From Acetobacteraceae bacterium AT-5844 (lineage in GTDB: Bacteria; Pseudomonadota; Alphaproteobacteria; Acetobacterales; Acetobacteraceae): a DNA stretch of 54,921 bases. Below are positions 26,849 through 37,316 of the stretch, in pieces. The position numbers and the translations under genes were made by a program. The notes beneath the pieces are model-generated. The model was not told where the DNA came from and did not search any database. It saw nothing but the letters and a program-made list of their open reading frames with translations. The stretch is from NCBI GenBank assembly GCA_000245075.1, contig JH599940.1, positions 1-54,921 on the forward strand. The letters are read 5' to 3'. Each line of letters begins with the position of its first letter. The stretch's first letter is position 1.

Positions 26849-28264
26849 ATGATCCAGGCAGTCATTGACGACCTTCTGCAACGGCAGCCCCAGATCAGGC
26901 AGCAACTCGATACCTTCCTACGGCTGGAAAGTGTAAGCGCAGACCCGGCCTATGCGGCGGGAATGGCGGCGACGCGGGAATTTCTGCTGGGCTGGCTCCG
27001 CGATATCGGCCTCGAGAATGTCTGCCTGCTGGATGGAGGCGGCCAGCCAGCGGTGTTCGCCTCCTGGAGCGGGGCACCCGGCCGGCCCACCCTGTTGATT
27101 TACGGCCATTACGACGTCCAGCCGCCGGCACCGCTGGACCAGTGGCGGACGCCGCCCTTTGAGCCCACCGAACAGGACGGCCGCCTCTATGCGCGCGGCG
27201 CGTCAGATGTGAAAGGCTCGACCACCATCGCCATCGAGACGGTCGCTGCCTTCCTGCGCCAGCCTGGTGGCTGTCCGGTCAACATCAAGCTGTTCATTGA
27301 GGGCGAGGAGGAGGTCGGAAGCCCAAGCCTCGCCGCCATCGTCGAGCAGCACCGGGAGTTGCTGCGCGCCGATGCCATGATTTCGGCCGATGGCGGGCGC
27401 GCCAGCGCCGAGATCGCGACGATCAATGTCGGCGCCCGCGGCATGACAAGCTTTGAGTTCTCGGTGACCAGCGCGGCCAAGGAGGTCCATTCCGGTCGTT
27501 ACGGCGGCACCATTCGCAACGCTCTGCATGAAATGGCGGCGCTGATCGCCAGCCTCCACGATCGCGAGGGGCGGATCGCGGTCCGCGACCTGATGGACGC
27601 CGTGCCGGAGCTTACCCCGCAGCAGCGCGAGGAGACGGCGGCCTTCGGCCCGGACGAGGCGGCATTCTGCACCGATGTCGGCGCGAGCCCCTTCGGTGAG
27701 CCCGGCTATAGCTTGCGTGAGCGGGTAACGTTGCGGCCGTCGCTGGATATCAACGGCATGTGGGGTGGCTATACCGGGGCTGGCTCGAAAACTGTCATCC
27801 CCAACGAGGCCTTCGCCAAGGTCAGCATTCGCCTGGTGCCGGGACAGGATCCGGCGCAGGCACGGCAAGCGGTGTGCGACCACTTGCGCACTTTGTGCCC
27901 GCCTGATTGCCGGCTGGATTTCCGCTTCGGTCGTGACGGGTCGCCCGCCTCCAGCCTGCCGCCAGAGCATCCGCTGTTCCGCGCCGGGTCGGCCGTGTGG
28001 CAGGCGCTATCCGGCCATAAGCCGGTACCCGTCCGGTTGGGTGCCACCGTGCCGATCACGGCCGTATTCAAGGAGATGCTGGGCATTGATACGCTGATGT
28101 TCGGCTTCAACCTGCCGGATGAAGACGTCCATGCTCCGAATGAATTTTTCCACCTGGAATCCATCCCCCTGGGCTTGCGGGGCTGGGCCATGCTGCTGGC
28201 TGAACTGGGTAGGCTGAAGGAAGCGGACTTCGATGCTTTCCGCCCGGTATCGGAACAGGTTTGA
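26849..28264 (+). CDS. M20 family metallodipeptidase
   Basis: The 471-aa product is a zinc peptidase of the M20A/carnosinase-like group. Metal and catalytic residues are visible: His87 and Asp89 in YGHYDVQPP, Asp120 in RGASDVKGS, and Glu153-Glu154 in EGEEEVGSP. The dimerisation domain insertion (HSGRYGGTIRNALHEM) is intact. No signal peptide is seen, so it should act on dipeptides or similar compounds in the cytoplasm. ATG 26849 has GAGAGG upstream with good spacing. It lies 63 nt before nadE on the same strand. Confidence 0.9.
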   Translation: MIQAVIDDLLQRQPQIRQQLDTFLRLESVSADPAYAAGMAATREFLLGWLRDIGLENVCLLDGGGQPAVFASWSGAPGRPTLLIYGHYDVQPPAPLDQWRTPPFEPTEQDGRLYARGASDVKGSTTIAIETVAAFLRQPGGCPVNIKLFIEGEEEVGSPSLAAIVEQHRELLRADAMISADGGRASAEIATINVGARGMTSFEFSVTSAAKEVHSGRYGGTIRNALHEMAALIASLHDREGRIAVRDLMDAVPELTPQQREETAAFGPDEAAFCTDVGASPFGEPGYSLRERVTLRPSLDINGMWGGYTGAGSKTVIPNEAFAKVSIRLVPGQDPAQARQAVCDHLRTLCPPDCRLDFRFGRDGSPASSLPPEHPLFRAGSAVWQALSGHKPVPVRLGATVPITAVFKEMLGIDTLMFGFNLPDEDVHAPNEFFHLESIPLGLRGWAMLLAELGRLKEADFDAFRPVSEQV

Positions 28265-28327
28265 AGGTCTTTCCGCCGCGCCTTCGGTGAACAATATGTT
28301 GGCGGAGCTTCCGCTTCAGGTGCCTCA

Positions 28328-30361
28328 ATGACATTTGCCTCGCTCTACCGCCACGGTTTCGCGCGCATCGCTGCCGGCAACACGCGCTGCCACTTGGCCG
28401 ATCCGATGGCCAATGCCGCGGCGATGCTGGAAGTGGCCCGCACATGCCATGACCGCGGCGTGGCCGTGGTGGTGTTCCCGGAGCTTGCGCTCTCCGGCTA
28501 TGCCATCGACGATTTGCTGCTGCAGGACACTCTTCTGGAAGCGGTTGAAGGTGCTATCGAGCATCTTCTGACAGAAACAGCCAGCTTACGCCCTCTCTTG
28601 CTGATCGGTGCGCCGCTGCGGCATGCCGGGCGGGTCTATAATACCGCGGTGGCCATGCAGGCGGGGAAGCTTCTGGGTGTGGTGCCGAAGTGCCACCTGC
28701 CCAATTACCGCGAGTTCTACGAGCACCGCCATTTCGCCTCTGGCTTTGGCATGACAGGGGAGCGAATTCGCTTCCGTGGCCTCGAGGCTCCTTTCGGCCC
28801 GGACCTGCTCTTTGATGCAGAAGACGTGCCCGGCCTTACGGTCCACATCGAAATTTGTGAGGATGTCTGGGTCCCGATGCCGCCGAGCGGGGAGGGCGCG
28901 CTGGCTGGTGCAACGGTTCTGGCCAATCTTTCCGCCAGCAATATCACGGTCGGCAAGGCGGATACCCGGCGGCTCCTGGCTCAGGCGCAGTCTGCGCGTT
29001 GCCTCGCGGCTTATATCTACTCTGCGGCCGGCGCCGGTGAATCCACAACGGACCTCGCCTGGGATGGCCAGCTTTCGATCTTCGAGAACGGCGCCATCCT
29101 GGCCGAGAGCGAGCGCTTCCCCCCTGAAGGCCAGCTTGTCCTGGCGGATGTGGATCTGGACCTGTTGCGACAGGAAAGGGCCCGGCAGGGTACCTTTGAC
29201 GACAATAGGCGCCAGCATGCGGTGCCTTTCCGCAGGGTGACTTTCCGCCTGGACCCGCCGGCGAATGATCTGGGCCTTGAGCGGGTTGTCGAGCGCTTTC
29301 CGTTTGTGCCTTCGGATGCCGCGCGGCTGCATCAGGATTGCTACGAAGCGTACAATATTCAGGTGTCGGGGCTGGTACAGAGGCTTTCCGCGACACGGGG
29401 GAAGCTGGTCATCGGCGTTTCGGGCGGGCTTGATTCCACGCAGGCGCTCGTCGTGGCCGCCAAGGCGATGGATGTGCTGAAGCGTCCGCGCACGGATATC
29501 CTGGCATTCACCATGCCGGGTTTTGGGACCAGCGAGGGCACGCGTGGCAACGCCCACAAGCTGATGGCCTCCCTGGGCGTAACGGCGCGGGAACTGGACA
29601 TCCGCCCGGCGGCCAAGCAGATGCTCAGCGATCTCGGGCATCCCTTCGGGCGCGGCGAGCCTGTTTATGACGTGACCTTCGAGAACGTTCAGGCCGGGCT
29701 GCGAACGGACTATCTGTTCCGCGCCGCCAACCATCATGGCGGTATGGTGCTGGGGACGGGCGATCTCTCGGAGCTGGCGCTGGGTTGGTGCACCTATGGC
29801 GTTGGCGACCAGATGTCGCATTACAACGTTAATGCCGGCGTGCCCAAGACGCTGATCCAGCACCTCATTCGCTGGACTATCGCGTCCGGGCAGTTTTCCG
29901 ATGAGGTCGGGGAAACCTTGCAGTCCATCCTGGACACCGAGATTTCGCCCGAGCTGATTCCGGCGGAGGAGGGACAGCCAATCCAGAGCACCGAGGCCAA
30001 GATCGGGCCCTATGCGCTCCAGGATTTCAACCTGTTCTATACGCTGCGCTATGGTTTCAAGCCGTCCAAGATCGCCTTCCTGGCCTCTCATGCCTGGGCG
30101 GACAGCGAAAAGGGTGCTTGGCCGCCCGGTTTCCCGGCTAACGCCCGCCCCGCTTACGACCTTCCCACGATCCGCCGCTGGCTCGAGGTCTTCCTGGCCC
30201 GCTTCTTTGGCTTCAGCCAGTTCAAGCGGTCGGCCATGCCGAATGGCCCCAAGGTGGTCGCGGGCGGCTCACTGTCCCCGCGGGGGGACTGGCGAGCCCC
30301 TTCCGACGGGAAAGCCACGGTCTGGCTGGAAGAGCTGCGCCGGAACGTCCCAGAGCAGTAA
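28328..30361 (+). CDS. nadE: Glutamine-dependent NAD+ synthetase
   Basis: The 677-aa enzyme makes NAD+ from nicotinic acid adenine dinucleotide, ATP and glutamine. The N-terminal nitrilase-type glutaminase has its Glu-Lys-Cys triad at Glu52 (FPELALSGY), Lys121 ([12 protein letters not shown]) and Cys177 (IEICEDVW), almost the same numbering as in the Mycobacterium enzyme. The C-terminal synthetase domain has the PP-loop [12 protein letters not shown] and [12 protein letters not shown]. The total length is normal for the long bacterial form. It converges with an MFS gene only 10 nt away. Confidence 0.96.
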   Translation: MTFASLYRHGFARIAAGNTRCHLADPMANAAAMLEVARTCHDRGVAVVVFPELALSGYAIDDLLLQDTLLEAVEGAIEHLLTETASLRPLLLIGAPLRHAGRVYNTAVAMQAGKLLGVVPKCHLPNYREFYEHRHFASGFGMTGERIRFRGLEAPFGPDLLFDAEDVPGLTVHIEICEDVWVPMPPSGEGALAGATVLANLSASNITVGKADTRRLLAQAQSARCLAAYIYSAAGAGESTTDLAWDGQLSIFENGAILAESERFPPEGQLVLADVDLDLLRQERARQGTFDDNRRQHAVPFRRVTFRLDPPANDLGLERVVERFPFVPSDAARLHQDCYEAYNIQVSGLVQRLSATRGKLVIGVSGGLDSTQALVVAAKAMDVLKRPRTDILAFTMPGFGTSEGTRGNAHKLMASLGVTARELDIRPAAKQMLSDLGHPFGRGEPVYDVTFENVQAGLRTDYLFRAANHHGGMVLGTGDLSELALGWCTYGVGDQMSHYNVNAGVPKTLIQHLIRWTIASGQFSDEVGETLQSILDTEISPELIPAEEGQPIQSTEAKIGPYALQDFNLFYTLRYGFKPSKIAFLASHAWADSEKGAWPPGFPANARPAYDLPTIRRWLEVFLARFFGFSQFKRSAMPNGPKVVAGGSLSPRGDWRAPSDGKATVWLEELRRNVPEQ

Positions 30362-30363
30362 GG

Positions 30364-30387
30364 GGCGGCCTCTACGCTACGGCCGCC
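30364..30387. terminator. Hairpin shared by two convergent genes
   Basis: GGCGGCC (30364-30370) and GGCCGCC (30381-30387) form a perfect 7-bp GC stem with a 10-nt loop at the junction of nadE and the convergent MFS gene, and overlap the stop codon region of the latter. A symmetric hairpin here could act on both strands, but no T tract is present. Confidence 0.45.
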
Positions 30388-31586
30388 GGCTCGGCGGGCC
30401 GCCCTTGCTGCCGGGAAGTTTCCGGCATCAGGAAGAACACCATCAGGAAGGTAGCTGCCCCGACGGCGGCCAGCATGGTGAAGGCCGTCCAGTAGCCGAG
30501 CGTGGAGGCGATGACGCCGGCGAGCCCCGTGCTGACCGTGGCGCCAATGTTCACCGCGAGGCCGAACAGGCCCATGCAGAGATTGAACCGGTTGGTGCCG
30601 CGCGTCAGATCAGCCGCGACCAGCGGGATCAGCACGTTGAAGGCGCCAGCCGTAATGCCATCCAGCGCCTGAGCCAGCAGGATGGCGCTAGGGCCGCCCA
30701 TAAAGGCCAGTACCAGGCCGCGTATCGGCAGAATGGCCAGGCCCGCCAGGATGACAAAGCGCCGGCCGCGCTCTTCCGTGAGGCGTGCAATCCAGGGAGA
30801 AATGGCAGCCACGACGCATTGGGAAACGATGAGCCCGCCGGCGACGGTCAGGTTCGCCTTGCTCCCGGCGGCGTGGGCCGCTCCTGAACTGGCCAGTGGA
30901 AGCATTGCCGCATTGGCCAGGGTGAACAGGCCGCAGCAGGCAGTGAAAACCAGAATGCCGGGCTGCAGCATCAGTTTTTTGAAACCGCCTTCGCCGCTCC
31001 TGGTGCCGCGCGTCTTCTGGACCCGCTCGCGCAAATCATCGTCGCGGATGGCCAGCAGGCAGATAATAGCGGGCACCGTGAGCGCGGCTGTGAGCCAGAA
31101 GACGGCAGCTCCGGAAACATAGGCTCCCGCCACTCCCAGCAGCCCTGCTGCCGCCGCGTTTCCGAGCGACGCATAACGACCGTTCCGCCCTAAGCGATGG
31201 CTCAGGTGCTTGCGTCCAACCATGGCGAGGCTGATGGCTGCCAGAGCAGGCACCAGCACGCAGGTGGCGAAGCCATGCAGCACTTCTGAGGCAAGGACGG
31301 GCCACCGGCTTGGCCACAGGGCGAGGAGGAGGGCGCTCAGGGCAATGGCCACCAGTGCCGCCAGGGCGACCATGCGCTTGTGGGGGGTCGCATCCACCAC
31401 CGCGCCCGCCGGCAATTGACTCAGCATGGCGGCAAAGGTGCCGACACTGAGGGCGAAGCCGATCTCGGCTTCCGTCCATGACTGTGCGGTCAGATAAACG
31501 GCGATGAACGGGCCGAAGCCGGTCTGGACGTCGGCTGCGAAGAATGTCAGCCAGTCGAGAGCGCGCTGGCTGCGGGCGGTGGGCAT
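30372..31586 (-). CDS. MFS transporter (drug/metabolite efflux type)
   Basis: The product (404 aa from ATG 31586) has twelve hydrophobic segments. The N-terminal part reads RALDWLTFFAADVQTGFGPFIAVYL, and the loop after helix 2 has GAVVDATPHKRMVALAA, a variant of the MFS loop motif. The family of such sequences includes uncharacterised MFS proteins of alphaproteobacteria. A GTG six codons upstream (31604) is in frame but has no better ribosome-binding site. The gene lies 123 nt downstream of the orphan binding protein on the same strand, so cotranscription is possible. The substrate is unknown. Confidence 0.8.
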   Translation of the reverse strand: MPTARSQRALDWLTFFAADVQTGFGPFIAVYLTAQSWTEAEIGFALSVGTFAAMLSQLPAGAVVDATPHKRMVALAALVAIALSALLLALWPSRWPVLASEVLHGFATCVLVPALAAISLAMVGRKHLSHRLGRNGRYASLGNAAAAGLLGVAGAYVSGAAVFWLTAALTVPAIICLLAIRDDDLRERVQKTRGTRSGEGGFKKLMLQPGILVFTACCGLFTLANAAMLPLASSGAAHAAGSKANLTVAGGLIVSQCVVAAISPWIARLTEERGRRFVILAGLAILPIRGLVLAFMGGPSAILLAQALDGITAGAFNVLIPLVAADLTRGTNRFNLCMGLFGLAVNIGATVSTGLAGVIASTLGYWTAFTMLAAVGAATFLMVFFLMPETSRQQGRPAEPAAVA

Positions 31587-31709
31587 GTGGTGGACCGGCT
31601 TCACGCTGTTGGAGCCGGGAAAACGTCCCAGCCCCAGCTAGCGTTGCGCCGAGCGCATTATTTGCCCCGCCCCAGTTGCTGCTGGAGGCAGGGCAATACT
31701 GCTCTGGCC

Positions 31710-33305
31710 TTAGTTGGCGGGCCGGACGTCCTGGGCGCGGGTATATTCGTCCGCGCGTGCATCGATAGTCAGGCCGCGCCGCAGAGCCCAGGCATTCTTC
31801 TGGATGTGGATCGGGATCAGACCCTGGTCGTCAATCGCGATCCGGGTGGCCTCTTGCAGGATCCGCTCACGCTCCTTGTCGTCCAGGGTGCGCAGCGCTT
31901 CCGTCAGCTTGGCGTCGAAGGCCGGGTTGGAATAGCGGCCCCGGTTGGAAGCGCCGGTGCCGGTATCGCGATTCACCGTGCCGAGCAGGGCCCGCAGCAT
32001 GGTGGAGGCCTCGCCGGAGGTGGCGGCCAAGCCCATGAGATGGGCGCTGGTCTCTCCGCGCCCGGCCCGGGCGATGAAGGTGGTGAAAGGCTGTGCTTCC
32101 ACCTGCGTCCGGACACCAATGCGCGTCCACATCTGGCCGACGGCCTGAATGATGCGGGCGTCGTTCATGTAGCGGTCGTTGGGGCCATGCAGTGTGATGC
32201 GGAAGCCGTTGGGGTAGCCGGCCTCAGCCAGGAGCCTCTTGGCGGTATTCGCATCGGCAGGCGGCGCCGGAATGTCAGCGACATAGCCGAAGGTTCCCGC
32301 CGGCATGATCTGGCCGGTGGGCACCGTGGCGTCTTCCATGACGCGGGCGGCGATGGCCGAGCGGTCCACGGCCATCGACAGCGCGCGACGCACGCGCCGG
32401 TCACGCAGCGGGTTGCGGTCCAGCTTCTCGCCATTCGGGCCGGTGACGAAGGGGGTGCCGTCCTCACGCGTTTGGTCCAGCGCCAGATAGACCAGCCGCA
32501 GGCCGACTGTTTCCTGCACGCTGAAGCGCTCATCGCGGCGGAGGCGCGCGAGGTCGCTGGTGGGCACCTGGTCAATGACGTCCACGTCCCCGGCCAACAG
32601 GGCGGAGGTGCGCGGCGCATCGCCCGTCAGCATGCGGTAGGTCACGCGCTGCCAGTGCGGCTTCTCGCCCCAGTAGTCATCGTTCCGCTCGACGACCAGA
32701 TGGTCGCCGTTGCGATAGGAAACGAAGCGGAAGGGGCCGGTGCCGATGAGGGCGCGCCCGGCGTTGAAATCCTCCGTCGTGACGTTCTGGCTGGATTCCT
32801 TGTCCAGGATCATCACGCCGATGAGGTCGTTCGGCAGCAGCGGGTAGGGGCCATCCGTGCGGAAGCGGATGGTCAGCGGGTCGACGATCTCAACGGCTTT
32901 GATGGCCCGCACGAATTGCGCGAAGGAAGAAGGCGAGTTCGGGACGTTCGGCACCCGCTCAAGGGTGAATGCCACATCCTCCGCCGTGAAGGCGTTGCCG
33001 TTGTGGAAGCGCACATTGGGGCGCAGCTTGAATTCCCAGGTGGAATCATCGACGGGACGCCAGGATTCAGCGAGGCCCGGCTGGAGGCGGGATCGCGAAT
33101 CCGTCGCCACCAGCGTGTTGAAGATCATGCCGGCCGCCGCGGTGTTGGGCGTCAGGTTGTGATAGTGCGGGTCCATCGAAGTGATCTGGGACCCGACGGC
33201 GACCCGCAATTCCTGGGCATGCGAGGACGTGGTGGTGGCGGCAGCCATCAGCGCAATGGCGGCCGCCCCGGCGCGGAGAACCGCGCGGGGCGAAAAACGG
33301 TGCAT
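31710..33305 (-). CDS. Orphan peptide-type ABC substrate-binding protein
   Basis: The 531-aa product is a family 5 solute-binding protein with a signal peptide (ends TTTSSHAQE). Landmarks are SQITSMDPHYHNLTPN, LRPNVRFHNGNAFTAEDVAF, IGTGPFRFV and VERNDDYWGEKP. No permease or ATPase gene is linked. Its partner is the AbgB-like M20 hydrolase gene 35 nt upstream. It is clearly paralogous to the binding protein at 42210-43799: both share VERNDDYWGEKP/LERNDDYWGEKP, VPNSP, NPLRDxRVRRALS and RLLAEAGYPxGFR. It presumably feeds permeases encoded elsewhere. Confidence 0.9.
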   Translation of the reverse strand: MHRFSPRAVLRAGAAAIALMAAATTTSSHAQELRVAVGSQITSMDPHYHNLTPNTAAAGMIFNTLVATDSRSRLQPGLAESWRPVDDSTWEFKLRPNVRFHNGNAFTAEDVAFTLERVPNVPNSPSSFAQFVRAIKAVEIVDPLTIRFRTDGPYPLLPNDLIGVMILDKESSQNVTTEDFNAGRALIGTGPFRFVSYRNGDHLVVERNDDYWGEKPHWQRVTYRMLTGDAPRTSALLAGDVDVIDQVPTSDLARLRRDERFSVQETVGLRLVYLALDQTREDGTPFVTGPNGEKLDRNPLRDRRVRRALSMAVDRSAIAARVMEDATVPTGQIMPAGTFGYVADIPAPPADANTAKRLLAEAGYPNGFRITLHGPNDRYMNDARIIQAVGQMWTRIGVRTQVEAQPFTTFIARAGRGETSAHLMGLAATSGEASTMLRALLGTVNRDTGTGASNRGRYSNPAFDAKLTEALRTLDDKERERILQEATRIAIDDQGLIPIHIQKNAWALRRGLTIDARADEYTRAQDVRPAN

Positions 33306-33340
33306 GACTGGTATTTCCTTCGTCTCGGCGATGCCGGGCG

Positions 33341-34780
33341 TCAGCGGCGCTTGGCTCGCAGGGGCGGGGGCAGCACGTCGTCCGGGATGGGGCAGACATA
33401 GGGCTTGCCGCCGGTGCGCTGCTTCAGCTCGGCCTTGGCGCGGGCGAGCAGATCGGCGTCCTGGAAGACGTCGAGCGCGGTGGCAGCCATGCCCTTTGCC
33501 GCCTGGATCATGCCCTTGTGCGCGGACGGGCTTTTGCCCTGCGCGACGGCCTGCCAGGTGTGGAAAGGGGTGCCGACGGCCCAGGTGGGGCCCCAGCACT
33601 GCACGGTGGGGACGATCTGGCTGACGTCGCCCACATCGGTGGAGCCGTTGCCAGGGCGGGACTGGCCGTCGAAATGCAGCACACCCGCGTGCAGCGGCTG
33701 CGCGCCCACTTCCTCCGGCGCGCCGACGGCGTTGATGCTGTCGGCAATGTCCTCTTCGCTCAAGGAGCGGCGGATCTCAGCGGCGAAGGCGTTGTCCGCT
33801 TCGTCGAAGGCGGGGGCGCCGATGTTTGAGAGATTCTCAAACATCCGCATCTCCAACGCCGTGTTCGGGATGGTGTCCGAGCAGGCCTTGTCGATTTCCA
33901 TTTCCATCCGCGTGCCGGTCATGATGGCGGCGCCTTCGGCGCAGGCCTTCACGCGCTCCAGCAATGCCTGCGCTTCCTTCACGCGCGGGCCACGGATCAG
34001 ATACAGCACCTCGGCATCGGCCTGGACGACGTTGGGCGAATTACCGCCGCTATTGGTGATGGCGTAGTGCACGCGGCAATCAAGCGGCATGTGCTCGCGC
34101 AGGTAGTTCACGCCGACATTCATCAGCTCCACCGCATCGAGCGCTGAGCGGCCGAGCCAGGGGGAACCGGCAGCATGCGAGGCGCGGCCCTTGAAGCGGA
34201 AATAGACCTGGAAGTTGGCCAGCGAGCGGGAGGAGTTGACGGCGCTGACCACGCCCGGATGCCAGGAGACAGCCGCATCCAGATCGTTGAACACGCCGGC
34301 GCGCGCCATGAAGGTCTTGCCGGAGCCGCCTTCCTCGCCGGGGCAGCCATAGTAGCGGACAGTGCCGGGGACACCGTTCCTGGCCAGCATGTCACGGGCC
34401 GCCACGGCCGCCAGCATGGCGCCGGCACCGAGCAGGTTGTGGCCGCAGCCGTGCCCCGTCGCGCCCGGCGTCACCGGGCTGGGTTCCGTGACGCCGGCTT
34501 CCTGGCTCAGACCGGCCAGCGCATCGAACTCGCCGAGGAAGCCCAGGACAGGGCCACCTTCACCTGCTTCCGCCATGAAGGCCGTAGGGATGCCGCCGAG
34601 ATTGCGGGTGATGCGGAAACCTTCCGCCTCCAGCGCCGCGATCTGCTCTTCGATCGACTTGTATTCGTCGAAGCGCAGCTCGGCATGCTCCCAGATACGG
34701 TCGGCCACGGCGGTGAAGGCCGGGCTCTTTGTCTCGACCTGGGCAGACAGGCTGGAGAGGGGGATAGGTTCGTTGCGCAT
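33341..34780 (-). CDS. M20 family amidohydrolase, AbgB-like
   Basis: The 479-aa product resembles the AbgB subunit of p-aminobenzoyl-glutamate hydrolase. It has the metal site GHGCGHNLLGAG, the catalytic GCPGEEGGSGKT segment and the family stretch SSRSLANFQVYFRFKGRASHAA. AGGAGG sits 5 nt upstream of ATG 34780. It probably cleaves an amide such as an acylated or aryl-linked amino acid taken up with the help of the binding protein encoded 35 nt downstream. No signal peptide is visible. No AbgA or AbgT homologue is beside it, so the substrate remains open. Confidence 0.88.
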   Translation of the reverse strand: MRNEPIPLSSLSAQVETKSPAFTAVADRIWEHAELRFDEYKSIEEQIAALEAEGFRITRNLGGIPTAFMAEAGEGGPVLGFLGEFDALAGLSQEAGVTEPSPVTPGATGHGCGHNLLGAGAMLAAVAARDMLARNGVPGTVRYYGCPGEEGGSGKTFMARAGVFNDLDAAVSWHPGVVSAVNSSRSLANFQVYFRFKGRASHAAGSPWLGRSALDAVELMNVGVNYLREHMPLDCRVHYAITNSGGNSPNVVQADAEVLYLIRGPRVKEAQALLERVKACAEGAAIMTGTRMEMEIDKACSDTIPNTALEMRMFENLSNIGAPAFDEADNAFAAEIRRSLSEEDIADSINAVGAPEEVGAQPLHAGVLHFDGQSRPGNGSTDVGDVSQIVPTVQCWGPTWAVGTPFHTWQAVAQGKSPSAHKGMIQAAKGMAATALDVFQDADLLARAKAELKQRTGGKPYVCPIPDDVLPPPLRAKRR

Positions 34781-34928
34781 GGGTCCTCCTGCGTCCTCCC
34801 AGGGGCCACGCGATGGATCGGCGTGGCAGGAGGCGGGCATCACTGCCTTCCTAGGCTTGCCATCGGCCCGGAGCAACCCGCGGCGGGCTCACTCCACGAA
34901 ACCGCGCCTAATATTAGGACCTTACGAT

Positions 34929-35666
34929 TTAGTAAGGTGAAAATTGGCCGGTGGGATAGAGCGGTGACACGAGGCCGCCGCCCTCGAAGGCTCTATCCTC
35001 CGGCGAAGCGGGGGGCAGAGGATATGAGCCAGATGGCTGGGCAGCCGCGGCATACTCCGTTCCGATACGGGGCGCGATGCTCGCGAGGTAGTTCTCGGTT
35101 TCGTCCGGCAGAATCTTGGCCCCGGCAAGATACAGTGCCACCCGGTCGGGGCCCGCATTATAGGCAGCCAGGAAGTAGGGCGAGCCGAAACGGTCGTGCA
35201 TCTCGCGCAGATAGGCCGCTCCGGCCAGGATGTTATCGCGCGGCTCGTAGGGGTCGGGGCCGAGGCCCAGCCGGAGCCTGAGGCGGTCATAGGTGGCGGG
35301 CATAACTTGCATCAGCCCCATCGCGCCGGCGCTGGAGGTGATCAGCGAGCCGTCTCCCGCATAGAGCCGCCCGCCGGATTCCTGCCGCATCACCTCTCTG
35401 ATCCAGAGTTCGGGGACGCCGGAGCGCTGGGCCGCCTCCGCGATATAGGGGCCCCAGGGATCATCCGGCAGGCCCGGCACCGGATAGTAACGGCCGGCCT
35501 GAGCCTGGTATTGGCTCGCCTCGGCCCGGGAGGCTTCGAGATCGTAGCCATAGTCTCCCGTGCCGTCATATCCCCTGCGGCCATCCCACTGCATTGCGGG
35601 CGGAGCCGCGCAAGCGCCCAGGCAGGCGGCCAGAATCCATGCCGGTATCCAGGCACCCCGTTTCAT
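34929..35666 (-). CDS. Lytic transglycosylase lipoprotein, SLT domain
   Basis: The 245-aa product begins with a lipoprotein signal (LAACLGAC, Cys19) and ends with a soluble lytic transglycosylase domain. The catalytic Glu is in RQESGGRL (Glu96), with the accompanying motifs SSAGAMGLMQVMP and AAYNAGPDRV. It should cut peptidoglycan glycan strands to 1,6-anhydro-muropeptides at the outer-membrane face. GGAGGGGGG lies 5 nt before ATG 35666. It follows the L-serine dehydratase gene by 22 nt on the same strand, although no functional link is obvious. Confidence 0.88.
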   Translation of the reverse strand: MKRGAWIPAWILAACLGACAAPPAMQWDGRRGYDGTGDYGYDLEASRAEASQYQAQAGRYYPVPGLPDDPWGPYIAEAAQRSGVPELWIREVMRQESGGRLYAGDGSLITSSAGAMGLMQVMPATYDRLRLRLGLGPDPYEPRDNILAGAAYLREMHDRFGSPYFLAAYNAGPDRVALYLAGAKILPDETENYLASIAPRIGTEYAAAAQPSGSYPLPPASPEDRAFEGGGLVSPLYPTGQFSPY

Positions 35667-35688
35667 CACAACCCCCCTCCGCTCAGCC

Positions 35689-37065
<1,377 letters not shown>

Positions 37066-37229
37066 GCAGCCGTCCTCCTCACATCTCGTTAAGGCAGCCC
37101 CGGGGCGGCTGCGCCGTGAGCATCCCAGCTTACCATTCAGCCGGTTATACGCCAGGGTCGTTCGCCTGTCCTCCAATGGTCTGGCGCTCGCCAATCCGGC
37201 GCTGCTATCGTCGTGAAGGGGAGAAATTG

Positions 37230-37316
37230 ATGGCGATACCAAGCTCTCTGTTCGAACGGGTGCAGCAGCCGCCGGCACGATACCGTGCCGCTTGCCTGGC
37301 ATCGAGGGCCCTATGA
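37230..37316 (+). CDS. Possible 28-aa leader ORF upstream of the histidine kinase
   Basis: ATG 37230 is preceded by AAGGGGAG at good spacing and opens a 28-codon frame starting [15 protein letters not shown]. Its TGA overlaps the kinase start as ATGA (37313-37316). The peptide matches no family that I know. The overlap suggests that it exists to couple translation or to act as a leader, and the rest of the spacer 37066-37229 shows nothing I can name. It may also be a chance frame, which the strong ribosome-binding site makes less likely. Confidence 0.4.
   Translation: MAIPSSLFERVQQPPARYRAACLASRAL

Noticed and set aside
28586-30091. 501-codon minus-strand frame opposite nadE
   Set aside because: nadE is intact with all catalytic residues; the antisense frame has no recognisable domain.
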